Of a DNA stretch of 64,000 nucleotides, positions 44,513-53,315 are shown piece by piece. Where the stretch lies: the NCBI RefSeq assembly GCF_015291745.1, contig NZ_CP030059.1, positions 1,391,501 to 1,455,500 of the forward strand, given 5' to 3'. Numbering within the stretch: position 1 is the stretch's first letter; the number at the start of each line of letters is the position of its first letter. The translations under genes were made by a program, and so were the position numbers. Origin of the DNA: Bradyrhizobium sp. CCBAU 53351. GTDB taxonomy: Bacteria; Pseudomonadota; Alphaproteobacteria; Rhizobiales; Xanthobacteraceae. The notes below the pieces were generated by a model. It was given only the letters and a program-made list of their open reading frames with translations. It was not told the DNA's origin and searched no databases.

Positions 44513-45031
44513 ATGCAGACCGAGCTGAACAAGGTGATTGCGGCGCTCCGGGACTTCTACGCCCACGAAGGCTTCCTGTTCGAGAAGGACATCGGCGAGC
44601 GCGCGGTCACGCACCGCTTCGCCGTGCATCTGGAAAAGCAGTTCTCCGGCTGGTCGGTCGACTGCAATTACGACCGGCTCGGCGAGCGCACGCTGCATCT
44701 GCCGCACGGCACCATCATCTCGACCGACGATCATCTGGGGAAGTCGATCTATCCCGATGTCGTCGTGCATCAGCGCGAGATCCCGAACAATCTGCTCAGT
44801 GTCGAGATCCGCAAGGCGAGCAATCACACGCCGCTGGAGCACGACCAGCACAAGCTGCGGGCGCTGACCGACGTCCACGTCTGGTTTCCCTACTGGCTCG
44901 GCGTGCTGCTGGTGCTGGACAAGGAGCGGGTGACGACGTCCGAAGTCTATGTCAGCGGCTCCGTCGACGATGCGCTGTCGCGCTGGTTCTCGTCGCGGCT
45001 CGAGGAGATCGGCCTCGGAAGCCCCGTCTAG
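44513..45031 (+). CDS. Hypothetical protein with PD-(D/E)XK-like pattern
   Basis: This 172-residue protein holds PDVVVHQREIPNNLLSVEIR near residues 82-101, a pattern of a nuclease-type core (Asp on one strand, Glu on the next), but the expected Lys is replaced by Arg (VEIRK). Related hypothetical proteins with this layout are widespread. The start has GGAGG about 7 bases upstream. It lies 40 bases after the ThDP enzyme gene. No nuclease activity can be claimed. Confidence 0.7.
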   Translation: MQTELNKVIAALRDFYAHEGFLFEKDIGERAVTHRFAVHLEKQFSGWSVDCNYDRLGERTLHLPHGTIISTDDHLGKSIYPDVVVHQREIPNNLLSVEIRKASNHTPLEHDQHKLRALTDVHVWFPYWLGVLLVLDKERVTTSEVYVSGSVDDALSRWFSSRLEEIGLGSPV

Positions 45032-45037
45032 AACAAT

Positions 45038-45066
45038 GCGGCGTGCGCGATCATTGCGCACGCCGC
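45038..45066. terminator. Perfect hairpin between convergent genes
   Basis: Arms GCGGCGTGCGC (45038-45048) and GCGCACGCCGC (45056-45066) match at 11 of 11 positions around a 7-base loop GATCATT. It lies in the 57-base gap between the nuclease-like gene and the convergent DUF3551 gene. There is no T tract. It probably marks the 3' ends of both transcripts. Confidence 0.55.
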
Positions 45067-45088
45067 CATACCTTCAGCCGCGATGTCG

Positions 45089-45322
45089 TCAGTAGGAGTA
45101 CGGCTGCGAATACGCGTAGCGCGGGTTGATGCCGCAATAGGCCGAGGTGCCGGATGCCGTCGCCGCACATTGCTGATAGCTGGCGAACTGGCAATTGCCG
45201 GGATAGCCCCAGCTGCGGCCTTGCAGGCAATACCGGTCGCTGCCCGCCTGGGCCGGGGCGGCCGACAACGACGCGGCGATCAAGGTTGCGAATGATGCAA
45301 ACGTGAGGATGGTGCGACGCAT
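45089..45322 (-). CDS. DUF3551 small secreted protein
   Basis: The 77-residue precursor starts MRRTILTFASFATLIAASLS with a signal peptide cleaved near APAQAG. The mature part is Cys- and Tyr-rich (YCLQGRSWGYPGNCQFASYQ, CAATASGTSAYCGINPRY), typical of DUF3551, a family enriched in Bradyrhizobium. The four cysteines probably form disulfides. Function is unknown. The frame extends upstream to 45481, but the ATG at 45322 fits the family. Confidence 0.85.
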   Translation of the reverse strand: MRRTILTFASFATLIAASLSAAPAQAGSDRYCLQGRSWGYPGNCQFASYQQCAATASGTSAYCGINPRYAYSQPYSY

Positions 45323-45582
45323 TTCAGTCTCCTTCGATTGTGGGGTGGAACGCCGGGCCTTGGCGTTCCCGTGGCCTGTCTGACGCATGGTCATGTTGTG
45401 TTGGTCTTTCGCGATACCGGATGCGTTCGAGGCGAGGTATATCGTGACGCAGCCGGTGGCGAGCAATGTGATCTCGGCCACAGTTCTCGCGTGGGATCGG
45501 ACCTAATGTCGACAGACTTGCACGCGTCGATGCCGCGGGCCTAGGTTGGCCTCGTTCGGATCAGGCAATTTTGGAGGTTCTG

Positions 45583-45918
45583 ATGCAAAAGTCATACTTG
45601 CTGGCCGCGACAGCGGCGCTGGCGTTCATCATGCAAACACCGCTCGCGCTGGCCCAGACGGCGCCCGCTGCCGGCGGAACCGCTGCGCCTGCGGCGACAA
45701 CCACCGCGCCGGCAACGACGGCGGTGCCGGCTGCGACCACCGACAGTTCCAGTCAGCCGACCGACTCCAAGAAGAGTGCCTCGAAGAAACCGGCGAAGAA
45801 GAAGATGACGCGGCAGCAGGAAATCGATCACTCCGTCGACACCGGCACCGTGCCCGCGCGCTATCGCAGCTCCGTGCCCAAGCAGTACCAGCAATATATT
45901 CCGTTCGATAAGCAGTGA
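45583..45918 (+). CDS. Small exported Ala/Thr-rich protein
   Basis: This 111-residue product starts MQKSYLLAATAALAFIMQTP with a signal peptide (cleavage near ALAQ). A low-complexity Ala/Thr/Pro stretch follows, then a Lys-rich segment (KKSASKKPAKKKMTRQQEID) and a C-terminal motif ARYRSSVPKQYQQYIPFDK. GGAGG lies 6 bases before the ATG at 45583. The tail pattern is conserved-looking. No function is known. Confidence 0.75.
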   Translation: MQKSYLLAATAALAFIMQTPLALAQTAPAAGGTAAPAATTTAPATTAVPAATTDSSSQPTDSKKSASKKPAKKKMTRQQEIDHSVDTGTVPARYRSSVPKQYQQYIPFDKQ

Positions 45919-46102
45919 CGGATCGCATGGCGGCGCGGGACGCCCCGCTTCGCGCCGCTGCTGCTTTCGAGGAGCGGGCTCTCGAAGCGCCCTCCGTCCA
46001 ACGCCTGCGACGAACCGTCTCTGCCGGACGGAGTCCGGCCAGAGATCCCCGATGGCGGTCTGCCAGCGCAATGCTAGAGTAGGCCGAAGCGTGGGGGGAA
46101 TG

Positions 46103-46594
46103 ATGAGTGACGACGTGAAGGATGCTGGCCTCGTGGCCATGATCAGCAGCATCCTCGGTGGCAACAAGCGCGCAGAGAATGTTGCACCGCCGCCGCTCAC
46201 CGAGGGGCCGCCGACAGTGCCCTCGAATGGAGCGGATGCGGTTTCGGCGCCGACCGCCGAGACAGCGCCGATCAGGCAAGAGCAGGAGGATGCGTCCGAC
46301 GCTGCACCGGCCACCGCGGAGCCGGTCGAGCAGCCCGCAAAGATTGTCACGACGCGGGACGGCAAACAGCTGCTGCCGGCCGAAGCGATTGCCGATCTCG
46401 TGCTGGGCGAGCTGCGCAAGCTGGAGGATTTTCCGGCAACCGGCGTCTCGGTCACGGTCTATGGCTACCGGCATTGGAACGCGATGATCACCTTCGCGCC
46501 GTTCTCGACCAATTTCCAGAACGCAACGCGGTTCCGCCAGGCCCTGCCGGATATTGTCTTCAAGCTCCGTCGTTTCGTCGAACTTGAGATATAA
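46103..46594 (+). CDS. Hypothetical cytoplasmic protein
   Basis: This 163-residue protein begins MSDDVKDAGLVAMISSILGG. A Pro/Ala-rich linker (about 30-80) follows, then a compact C-terminal domain (PAEAIADLVLGELRKLEDFP, SVTVYGYRHWNAMITFAPF). It has no signal or span. A G-rich ribosome-binding site precedes two overlapping ATGs (46100, 46103); the second has better spacing. I do not recognise the family. Confidence 0.7.
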   Translation: MSDDVKDAGLVAMISSILGGNKRAENVAPPPLTEGPPTVPSNGADAVSAPTAETAPIRQEQEDASDAAPATAEPVEQPAKIVTTRDGKQLLPAEAIADLVLGELRKLEDFPATGVSVTVYGYRHWNAMITFAPFSTNFQNATRFRQALPDIVFKLRRFVELEI

Positions 46595-46654
46595 TCCGGG
46601 ACAAGCGGCGGCGCCTGGCGTCGCCAACCGGAACAGTTCGACAGGATTCCTGCA

Positions 46655-47137
46655 TTGAGCGTCGCCTTTACCAAGGAAGAAAGCGCCGAGACCGCGTCCG
46701 AGACGTTGTTGCCGGATCGCCCGATCTCGCCGCATCCCAACCTCGTGACGGAAGCCGGCCTGCAGGCGCTGCAAACGCAGCTTGCAGAGGCCCGCAAGGC
46801 CTATGAAGCCGCGCAAGCCATCGAGGACGTCAACGAGAAGCGCCGGCAATCGGCCGTGCCCTTGCGCGACGCCCGCTATCTGACGGAGCGCTTGCGCACC
46901 GCGCAGCTCGTTCCCGATCCGGCCTCAAATGATGTCGTCGCCTTCGGCAGCACGGTAACATTCAGCCGCGCTGACGGCCGCGTGCAGACCTATCGCATCG
47001 TCGGCGAGGACGAAGCCGACCCGAAGGCGGGGACGATCTCGTTCGTCGCGCCGGTCGCGAAGTCGCTGATGGGCAAGGCGGTCGGCGATGTCGTCGGGAC
47101 GGGCGCGCAGGAGATCGAGATCCTGTCGATCGCGTAG
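46655..47137 (+). CDS. GreA/GreB family elongation factor-like protein
   Basis: This 160-residue protein begins with a TTG. It has an N-terminal coiled-coil region (GLQALQTQLAEARKAYEAAQ, to about residue 75) and a C-terminal FKBP-like GreA/B domain (FGSTVTFSRADGRVQTYRIV, then APVAKSLMGKAVGDVVG). Gre factors rescue backtracked RNA polymerase. This one is a shorter paralogue type found beside, not instead of, the main GreA in many alphaproteobacteria. Confidence 0.8.
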   Translation: MSVAFTKEESAETASETLLPDRPISPHPNLVTEAGLQALQTQLAEARKAYEAAQAIEDVNEKRRQSAVPLRDARYLTERLRTAQLVPDPASNDVVAFGSTVTFSRADGRVQTYRIVGEDEADPKAGTISFVAPVAKSLMGKAVGDVVGTGAQEIEILSIA

Positions 47138-47266
47138 CAAGGCGCAGGGCCGCATCGAGAATCGCGTGGCAAAGGGCGCTATCGACAGGAGCAATCCCAT
47201 TCGCCTAAAGCATGATCCGCAGCAGCGCGAGGCCGTCGTCTCCGCCGAACAAACCTTGATGGTTGA

Positions 47267-47944
47267 ATGAAACGATTTCTGTCGGGAGCGCTGCCGTTCT
47301 ACGCGCTGGCGGGACTTGCCATGTGCATGTACCTCGTTCTCTACAGGACGAGCCTGTTCGACCTGAACGCGATCGTTCAGGGCGCGACCGGTTCATCGTG
47401 GTTTCCGGCCTTCATGTTCGTCTGCGTGCTGCTGGAAGCGGTGTTCCCGTATTTCGGCTATTTTCCCGGCACCGCCCTGATCCTGATGTCGGTGGCGCTC
47501 AATCCGAAGGCGGTGGATGGCTCCGTCTTCACCGTGGCGTGGCTCGCCATCATCCTCGGCGCCGTTCTCAGCTACGGACAGGCGCGTTTCTTCAGGCCGT
47601 TCCTGCAGCGTGTTGCCTCGAAGGCGGCCTTGCGCCGATGCGAGTCTCTGTTCGACGCCTACGGCCCTTACGCGCGTATTGCCTTGTTCGTGCATCCCAA
47701 CGCCTGCGCCATGTATTTCACGGCGCTCGGACTGCTCGGCCGCAATCTGACGCGAGAGCTCGCTTATCTCTGCGTGGGTGCAGCGGCCGCCGTCGGCATC
47801 CTGTTCGTCATCGTGACCAGGCTCGTGTCGTCCGTCGGCCCCACCGATGACGGCGAATTGCAGGTGCTGCTCGCGGCAGCCCTGGTCGCCATCGGAACGT
47901 TGGTCGGTCTTTACGCGGCCTGGTGGCCACAGCGGGCGGCGTGA
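47267..47944 (+). CDS. Integral membrane protein, distant DedA/VTT-like
   Basis: This 225-residue protein has about five spans. LLEAVFPYFGYFPGTALILM resembles the re-entrant Glu/Pro/Gly region of DedA proteins, and YGPYARIALFVHPNACAMYF could be the second re-entrant loop, but similarity is low. If real it might be a lipid carrier scramblase or transporter in the inner membrane. No close neighbours suggest a role. Confidence 0.6.
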   Translation: MKRFLSGALPFYALAGLAMCMYLVLYRTSLFDLNAIVQGATGSSWFPAFMFVCVLLEAVFPYFGYFPGTALILMSVALNPKAVDGSVFTVAWLAIILGAVLSYGQARFFRPFLQRVASKAALRRCESLFDAYGPYARIALFVHPNACAMYFTALGLLGRNLTRELAYLCVGAAAAVGILFVIVTRLVSSVGPTDDGELQVLLAAALVAIGTLVGLYAAWWPQRAA

Positions 47945-47961
47945 AACTTCGTCATCGGCCC

Positions 47962-48735
47962 TTACGCCTCCGGCAGCGCAACGCCCGTCAGCTTGCTCAA
48001 TTGACCGATGAGCGCCTCCTGAAATGTCGGATCGGTCGCTTCACGCGCCGGCTGCTCCTGCGCGAGGTGATGCCGGTAGCGCCCCGTCACCAGGGCGGCG
48101 GGCTCCTCGCTCGCGGCCAGCCAGGTTTGCGTCCGTTGCCCGGTGTCGATATCGACAGGCGCGCCCGCGCCGCCCATCCTGGTGCGCACCCATCCGGGAT
48201 CGACGGCGTTGCAGAGGACGTTGGGCCAGCGCCGCGCCAGCGCGAAGGCCAGCGCGACGGCGTGCAGCTTGCTCTCGGCGTAGGCCTTGGCGGCATCCCA
48301 GGGACGCCTGGTCCAGTCGAGATCGTCGAGCGAGCCCTCGCCACCCCTGTGCAATCCGCTGCTGAGATACACCATCCGGCCGGGCCGCTCGATCAGCGCG
48401 GTGAGCATGTACGGTGCAAGCGTGTTGATGGCGAACGTCTCGGCATGGCCTTCCGGCGTTGTGCCGCGGCCGGGCCGCGTGTAGACGCCGGCGTTGTGGA
48501 TGATCGCGTCCATGCGCCCGATCGCGTTGACCTGGTCGGCGATGTCCTTGGTCTCGGCCGCGCTCTTGAGATCGCCGACCACGATCCCCTGGGCTCGTGA
48601 CCTCACCTCGCCGAGCGCTTTGGCACGATCGGCCGAGCGCGCGTGCAGCACCACGCGGTGTCCCTGATCAAGCAGCGATTGAGCCGCCGCCCGGCCGAGC
48701 CCATCCGTGCTGCCGGTGATGAAGATGGTCGCCAT
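47962..48735 (-). CDS. Short-chain dehydrogenase/reductase (SDR)
   Basis: This 257-residue protein begins MATIFITGSTDGLGRAAAQS, with the TGxxxGLG cofactor site, an NAG motif in IIHNAGVYTRPG, and a catalytic Tyr/Lys in AKAYAESKLHAVAL. This spacing is that of retinol-dehydrogenase-like SDRs. The frame is open to 48831, but the ATG at 48735 is the expected start. It is convergent with the DedA-like gene. Confidence 0.9.
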   Translation of the reverse strand: MATIFITGSTDGLGRAAAQSLLDQGHRVVLHARSADRAKALGEVRSRAQGIVVGDLKSAAETKDIADQVNAIGRMDAIIHNAGVYTRPGRGTTPEGHAETFAINTLAPYMLTALIERPGRMVYLSSGLHRGGEGSLDDLDWTRRPWDAAKAYAESKLHAVALAFALARRWPNVLCNAVDPGWVRTRMGGAGAPVDIDTGQRTQTWLAASEEPAALVTGRYRHHLAQEQPAREATDPTFQEALIGQLSKLTGVALPEA

Positions 48736-48890
48736 GGGCTGCTCCTTGCGAATGTCTCGGCACGCGCTCTCTGGTGCCGCTTTTCTCTTCCGATCCTTGG
48801 GCGATCGACCCAAGGTCACCGCGCTCAACACTTAGTCTTGAGCTGCGTTCCGCGAAACGCCCGCAGCGGCAGGTCAATCTGGAGGCATGT

Positions 48891-49223
48891 TTGAGCAAGG
48901 TCAAAACTCCACAGGACAAGAAGCGCTTGAGCTATGAGCACGACCGGCGCAATACCTATGGAGAGAATCAGAAAAGCAGCCGGAAGAACATTCCGCGCAG
49001 CAAGCAGCTCTCGCACCGGGACGAGCGCCGGGCAGTGCGCCAGGCCTTGATCCCTGCGCAGGGCGATGTTCGGGACGAAGTCGCCGACGAAGCGCAGTCG
49101 GATGTCTTGCGCAAAGGCCGGATCAAGAAGCTCAGCGCCTTTCGCAAATCGCCGGACCGTCCCCTGGGCGAAGTCGTCGCGCGACGATTGCGCCGACGGA
49201 GGAGCGAACCGGCCGAGGATTAG
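48891..49223 (+). CDS. Small basic hypothetical protein (110 aa)
   Basis: The product starts (TTG) MSKVKTPQDKKRLSYEHDRR and is very rich in Lys, Arg and Ser, with no hydrophobic segment. A perfect GGAGG lies 5 bases before the TTG. Its composition suggests nucleic-acid or ribosome contact, but there is no recognised domain. It stands alone before the tRNA. Confidence 0.65.
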   Translation: MSKVKTPQDKKRLSYEHDRRNTYGENQKSSRKNIPRSKQLSHRDERRAVRQALIPAQGDVRDEVADEAQSDVLRKGRIKKLSAFRKSPDRPLGEVVARRLRRRRSEPAED

Positions 49224-49401
49224 GCCGCGCGTCAATGATGGGCCGGCCCTGATTCCGATGACTTCGGCAAAGCCGTAACCCCTTGATCCGACTGACGTCG
49301 GCTACTGTGCATGGGGTTGTTTTCGAGATTCTTGTTCGGGCGGTCGCCGACAGCCGTCGGGCGAGATCGTCGGCAATTGGCAGATCAAGCAGGACAATGG
49401 A

Positions 49402-49476
49402 TGGTGGGCGCACAAGGGATCGAACCTTGGACCTCTCCCGTGTGAAGGGAACGCTCTCCCGCTGAGCTATGCGCCC
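49402..49476 (-). tRNA. tRNA-Val (CAC)
   Basis: The gene reads GGGCGCATAGCTCAGCGGGA at its 5' end and ends with GTTCGATCC in the T arm and TGCGCCCACCA. The 7-bp acceptor stem pairs GGGCGCA with TGCGCCC. The anticodon loop TTCACAC sits between TTCCC and GGGAG and gives anticodon CAC, decoding GUG as valine. The CCA end is encoded (49402-49404). No integrase or attachment duplication is seen next to it. Confidence 0.95.
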
Positions 49477-49637
49477 GGGACCATCATGCCAACGGCCGGA
49501 CCTTGTCGGCCGGCCGGCGCATCGGAGCCCGCGATTTAGAAGTGCGGGCTTGAGGTGTCAAGTTTCCAGGTGGCTCGAAGCCGGAAAAGCTTGCGGCAAC
49601 CGCGCCATGCGCGGCGGAAAGGGCGGTTTCGGGCCGC

Positions 49638-50930
49638 TTACGCGCCCTGCTGGCGGGCGCGGGAGGCGTGGGCCTGCAGCGCCCGGATCCGCTCGGCCAG
49701 CGTTCCGCCGCCTTCGGGCAGGCTCGGCGTGCCGTTGGTGGCGGCGTCGTTGGCCGGGCGCGGCGCCGGCTTCGGCGGCTGGCCGGCCTCGGCCGCCAGC
49801 AGCGCCTCGATCGGCGAGTTCGGACCTTCGAGCTGCATCGCGAGCTTGGCCACCTCGGCGGCAATGTCGTTGATGCGCTCGCGCAACAGCGCATTCTCCA
49901 TGCGCTCGGTCGCCCATGAGCTCTCGGCCTGCTGCTGGATCGCGTTGAGGTCGCGCTGCAGTTTTGCGCGCTCGTCGCGCGCGGTGCGAAGCTGCTCTTC
50001 CAGCGCGGTCTTTTCCGCGCGCAGCGCCTCCGCAGCCGCCGACGATTTGCCGCCGCTGAGGCCCGCGATCTCGACGCGCAGCTCCTTGACGGTGCGCTCA
50101 TTGGCCTCATTGGCCTGGCGGAGCTGGTTGTTCTCATAGTCGCGCTCGGCAAGCAGCTTGCCCTGCGTCGCGAGGCGTCCTTCGAGGTCGGCGACGCGGC
50201 CTGACAGCATCTCGGCTTCCTTGACCTGCACCAGCAGCTGGCGATCGAGCTCGGTGACGCGCTGGCTCAGATTCTCGACCCGGCCGCGGGCATCGCCGAG
50301 CTCGCGCGAGGCGGTCTCCGATTCCAGACGCTCCTGCGCGAGCCGCGCCTGCGTCGCCGCGAACTCCTTCTCGGCATCGCCGACGCGATTCTTCAATTCC
50401 TCGATCTGCGCGCGCACGGCGACCAGCTCGACCTGGCGGCTCTCCGCCATCATCGAGCGGTCGGACAGTTCGGAGTTGATCTTGGCGAGCTCGGCCTGCT
50501 TGTCGGTCAGCGCGATCTCGGCTTCGCGCAACGCTTGGGTCTTGGCGTTGAATTCCTCTTCGGTGGCGCGGAGCTGCTCCTTCACCGCCTTCTCGCGCGC
50601 CTCGAGTGCGAAGATCGTGGCGTTCTTCTCGCCGAGCTCGATCTTCATGCGGTTGATGGCGTCGCTCTTCTTGCCGAGCTCGGCGAGCTGGCTCGTGGTC
50701 TTGTTCTTGAGCTGGTCGACGCTCATCTCGAGCCGCCGCGCCGACATGGCGAATTCGGCGCGGAGCTGGTCCTTGTCGGCCTGGATCTCCGCCATCGACA
50801 GCGGCGTTGCGGCTTCGAGCCGGCGCGTGGTCAGGCGCACGGCGCGGTTATGCACCAGCGGCACGATGGCGAGCCCGCACAGCATCGAGAGCAGGAAACC
50901 GATCGCCAGGTACATGATCGGTTCGACCAT
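49638..50930 (-). CDS. Membrane-anchored long coiled-coil protein
   Basis: This 430-residue protein starts MVEPIMYLAIGFLLSMLCGL, one N-terminal span. About 300 residues of Glu/Ala/Leu/Arg-rich heptads follow (KNKTTSQLAELGKKSDAINR through LRTARDERAKLQRDLNAIQQ), then a Pro/Ala-rich C-terminal tail. Such proteins often act as scaffolds or septum/envelope organisers, but no specific family is recognised. It stands alone, convergent with nothing. Confidence 0.75.
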   Translation of the reverse strand: MVEPIMYLAIGFLLSMLCGLAIVPLVHNRAVRLTTRRLEAATPLSMAEIQADKDQLRAEFAMSARRLEMSVDQLKNKTTSQLAELGKKSDAINRMKIELGEKNATIFALEAREKAVKEQLRATEEEFNAKTQALREAEIALTDKQAELAKINSELSDRSMMAESRQVELVAVRAQIEELKNRVGDAEKEFAATQARLAQERLESETASRELGDARGRVENLSQRVTELDRQLLVQVKEAEMLSGRVADLEGRLATQGKLLAERDYENNQLRQANEANERTVKELRVEIAGLSGGKSSAAAEALRAEKTALEEQLRTARDERAKLQRDLNAIQQQAESSWATERMENALLRERINDIAAEVAKLAMQLEGPNSPIEALLAAEAGQPPKPAPRPANDAATNGTPSLPEGGGTLAERIRALQAHASRARQQGA

Positions 50931-51049
50931 GGGGCAGAACTCCCAAGCTTAAGGAAAAATTCACCAACGACCATGCCATGGCGGGCCGGCAAAAAGCCAG
51001 CCCCGGCCTGTCGTTAACCTTGATCCCTAACAGGATGGGAGGAGGAGAC

Positions 51050-51655
51050 CTAGAACGGGTTCCAGGTCGCGCGCGGCGTGTATTTGAGATAGCCGATATT
51101 GGCGCCCAGCCGTAAGCCCAAGCCCGAGCGGATCGGCACCAGCACGATGTTGTTGGCGGTGAGCGCCGTCATGCCGAAGCCGCCGATGATGTAGGCCGAG
51201 CCGTCGAGGCCGGCGAAGCGCTGGTAGATCGCGTTGGTGGCGGGCAAATTGTAAACCAGCGTCATGGTGCGCGCGCCGTCGCCGCCCCAGTCGAAGCCGA
51301 GCGAGGGGCCCTGCCAGTAGACTCTGAGATCGCCGGCGTTCTTGGTGTAGAGCGTGCCTTCGCCGTAACGCAGGCCGGCAACGAACGCGCCGGAACCTTC
51401 CTCACCCAGGATGTAGCCGTTGGGCAGGCCCCATTGGCTGATCGCCTTCTCGATGATGGAGGCAAGCCCGCGCGAGACGTTGCCGAAGAAGCGGTGTCCG
51501 GCACCGACGAGCTCGTCCGGCCCGTAGGTGTTGGGCGTTGGGGTCCGCTGCGGCGGCGGCAGGTCCGGCGGCGGCGCGGTCTGCGCTGAAGCCGGCACGA
51601 TCCAGCCGACCATCGCGGCAAGCGCGAGCGCAGCAAGGCGTGATGCGAAAGTCAT
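51050..51655 (-). CDS. DUF1134 envelope integrity protein (EipA-like)
   Basis: The 201-residue precursor has a signal peptide (MTFASRLAALALAAMVGWIV, cleavage near ASAQ), a Pro-rich linker, and the DUF1134 domain: ELVGAGHRFFGNVSRGLASI, EEGSGAFVAGLRYGEGTLYT, and VYWQGPSLGFDWGGDGARTM. In Brucella the DUF1134 protein EipA is a secreted periplasmic protein needed for envelope integrity. The same location is inferred here. Confidence 0.88.
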   Translation of the reverse strand: MTFASRLAALALAAMVGWIVPASAQTAPPPDLPPPQRTPTPNTYGPDELVGAGHRFFGNVSRGLASIIEKAISQWGLPNGYILGEEGSGAFVAGLRYGEGTLYTKNAGDLRVYWQGPSLGFDWGGDGARTMTLVYNLPATNAIYQRFAGLDGSAYIIGGFGMTALTANNIVLVPIRSGLGLRLGANIGYLKYTPRATWNPF

Positions 51656-51746
51656 GAAAGAACCCCTGGTACCGAATCCGGTCGCTTCCTTAACCTGACG
51701 CCAACAGGCATGGCTCTAGGTTGCGCCGGATGTCCCCTCGACTCGG

Positions 51747-52280
51747 ATGTTATCCGCAGCAACTATGACGGCACAACGGCAGGAAGATAGCCCTTTGCGC
51801 CCCGGAATTGCCTTGATCCGCCTCCTCGTCGGCCTGCTGGCGGGCATATGGATCACGGGCTCGGGGTTGCCGACCGAGGCTGCCACCACCGAGCGGGTCG
51901 TCGTCAACCGCTTCACCGGCGTCGCCATCCAGGGCTTCGACCCCGTTGCCTATTTCGTCGATGGCGAGGCGGTGCAGGGGACGGCGGAATTCGAGGCGAA
52001 CCTCTGGGGCGCGGTCTGGCGCTTCCGAAACGAGGGCAACCGGGCCTCCTTCCTGGCGCATCCCGAGGTCTATGGGCCGCAGTTCGGCGGCTACGATCCC
52101 GCCGATATCGCCCGCGGCGTCACCGTCGCCGGCAATCCCCGTTTCTTCGTGATCGCGGCGCAGCGGCTTTATTTGTTCAGCCGGGAAGCCAATCGTGACG
52201 CCTTCGCCGCCGACCCCGAACGGTTCCTCTATGAGGTGGGCAAGCGCTGGCCGGCGCTTCTGGAGCAGCTCGGTCAGTAG
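51747..52280 (+). CDS. YHS domain-containing exported protein
   Basis: This 177-residue protein has an N-terminal hydrophobic signal/anchor (GIALIRLLVGLLAGIWITGS) and a YHS-type domain with GVAIQGFDPVAYFVDGEAVQ, WRFRNEGNRASFLAHPEVYG and QFGGYDPADIARG. YHS domains are linked to metal or heme/copper enzymes. A second ATG at 51765 is equally possible. It is divergent from the DUF1134 gene. Confidence 0.85.
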   Translation: MLSAATMTAQRQEDSPLRPGIALIRLLVGLLAGIWITGSGLPTEAATTERVVVNRFTGVAIQGFDPVAYFVDGEAVQGTAEFEANLWGAVWRFRNEGNRASFLAHPEVYGPQFGGYDPADIARGVTVAGNPRFFVIAAQRLYLFSREANRDAFAADPERFLYEVGKRWPALLEQLGQ

Positions 52281-52289
52281 CGGCTTACC

Positions 52290-53111
52290 TCAGAGTTCCG
52301 CCGCCTGCGGATCGCCCCAGGCGATGAACTCCGGGATGATGAAGCCACTGGCCGGCCGCTGGCCGAAGCGGAGCTCGCCGCCCTTGCTGTCGGTCACCCT
52401 GCCGCCGGCCGCGGTCACGACCGCGGAACCGGCCCCGACATCCCATTCACAGGTCGGCCCGAAGCGGGGGTAGATGTCGGCGCTGCCCTCGGCGATCCGG
52501 CCGAATTTCACGGCCGAGCCGCAGGTCTTTCTCACGGCATTGGGCCTGTCGTCGATGAACGCCTCACTCCTGGGATCGCCATGCGAGCGGCTCACTGCTG
52601 CAACCCAGGGCTCGCCCCGCGCCGGCAGCTTGCGGGTGCGGATCGGCTCGGCCGCGCCGATGGTCGCACCGTCAAACCTCACGCGCTCGGCGCCGCGGCC
52701 GACGATGCCGCGCCAGAGCACCCCGAGCGCGGGCGCACTGACGATGCCCAGCAGCGGCGCGCCCGATGTCACGAGGGCGAGGTTGACGGTGAACTCGTCG
52801 CGGCCGGCGACGAACTCCTTGGTGCCGTCGAGCGGATCGATCAGGAAGAAGCTGCCCTCGAACGGCGCAGAAGCGAGCTCGGTCCGCTCTTCCGAGAGCG
52901 TCGGCACGTCGCCTGCGAGCTGCGCCAGGCCCTCCGCGATGATGCGGTCGGCGGCAAGGTCGGCCTCGGTTACCGGCGAGCCGTCCTGCTTGCCGTCGAC
53001 CCGCATCGCCGCGCGGTTGACGGCAAGGATCGCCTCGCCCGCCTTCACCACCAGGGCCGTCAGCGGCTCCATCAGGCCGGATGCGGCCGCGCTGTCGATG
53101 ATCCGCTTCAC
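52290..53111 (-). CDS. cysQ: 3'(2'),5'-bisphosphate nucleotidase
   Basis: This 273-residue protein is of the inositol monophosphatase superfamily. Metal-binding motifs are LSEE (around residue 71), FFLIDPLDGTKEFVAGRDEF, and CEWDVGAGSAVVTAAGG. CysQ removes 3'-phosphoadenosine 5'-phosphate made during sulfate assimilation. It starts with GTG at 53111, preceded by GAGG. It is divergent from chpT; its link to the sulfite oxidase genes further left is only thematic. Confidence 0.9.
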   Translation of the reverse strand: MKRIIDSAAASGLMEPLTALVVKAGEAILAVNRAAMRVDGKQDGSPVTEADLAADRIIAEGLAQLAGDVPTLSEERTELASAPFEGSFFLIDPLDGTKEFVAGRDEFTVNLALVTSGAPLLGIVSAPALGVLWRGIVGRGAERVRFDGATIGAAEPIRTRKLPARGEPWVAAVSRSHGDPRSEAFIDDRPNAVRKTCGSAVKFGRIAEGSADIYPRFGPTCEWDVGAGSAVVTAAGGRVTDSKGGELRFGQRPASGFIIPEFIAWGDPQAAEL

Positions 53112-53315
53112 CTGGATGCCTCAATCATCGGCAATTCGTTCCTTCTCGACTGATTCGCCCCCGAACGATTCGATTGGGCTTATGACCGCCCGGACGTGAT
53201 CGCAAGCTAGCTGCCGCGGGCTGGCGAATGTTAGAACCCGCAGCATCCGTCAAGCATGCGTGATTCGCGGCGTCCAGCGCCGTGCAATTCCAGGAACCCT
53301 CCAGGACCCCTTTAT

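Noticed and set aside
45919..46099. Possible coding sequence in the gap between two hypothetical genes.
   Set aside because: No frame with a credible start, ribosome-binding site and protein-like composition on either strand.
49402..49476. tRNA-Val as a possible integration site.
   Set aside because: No integrase, no direct repeat of the tRNA 3' end and no change in gene content next to it.
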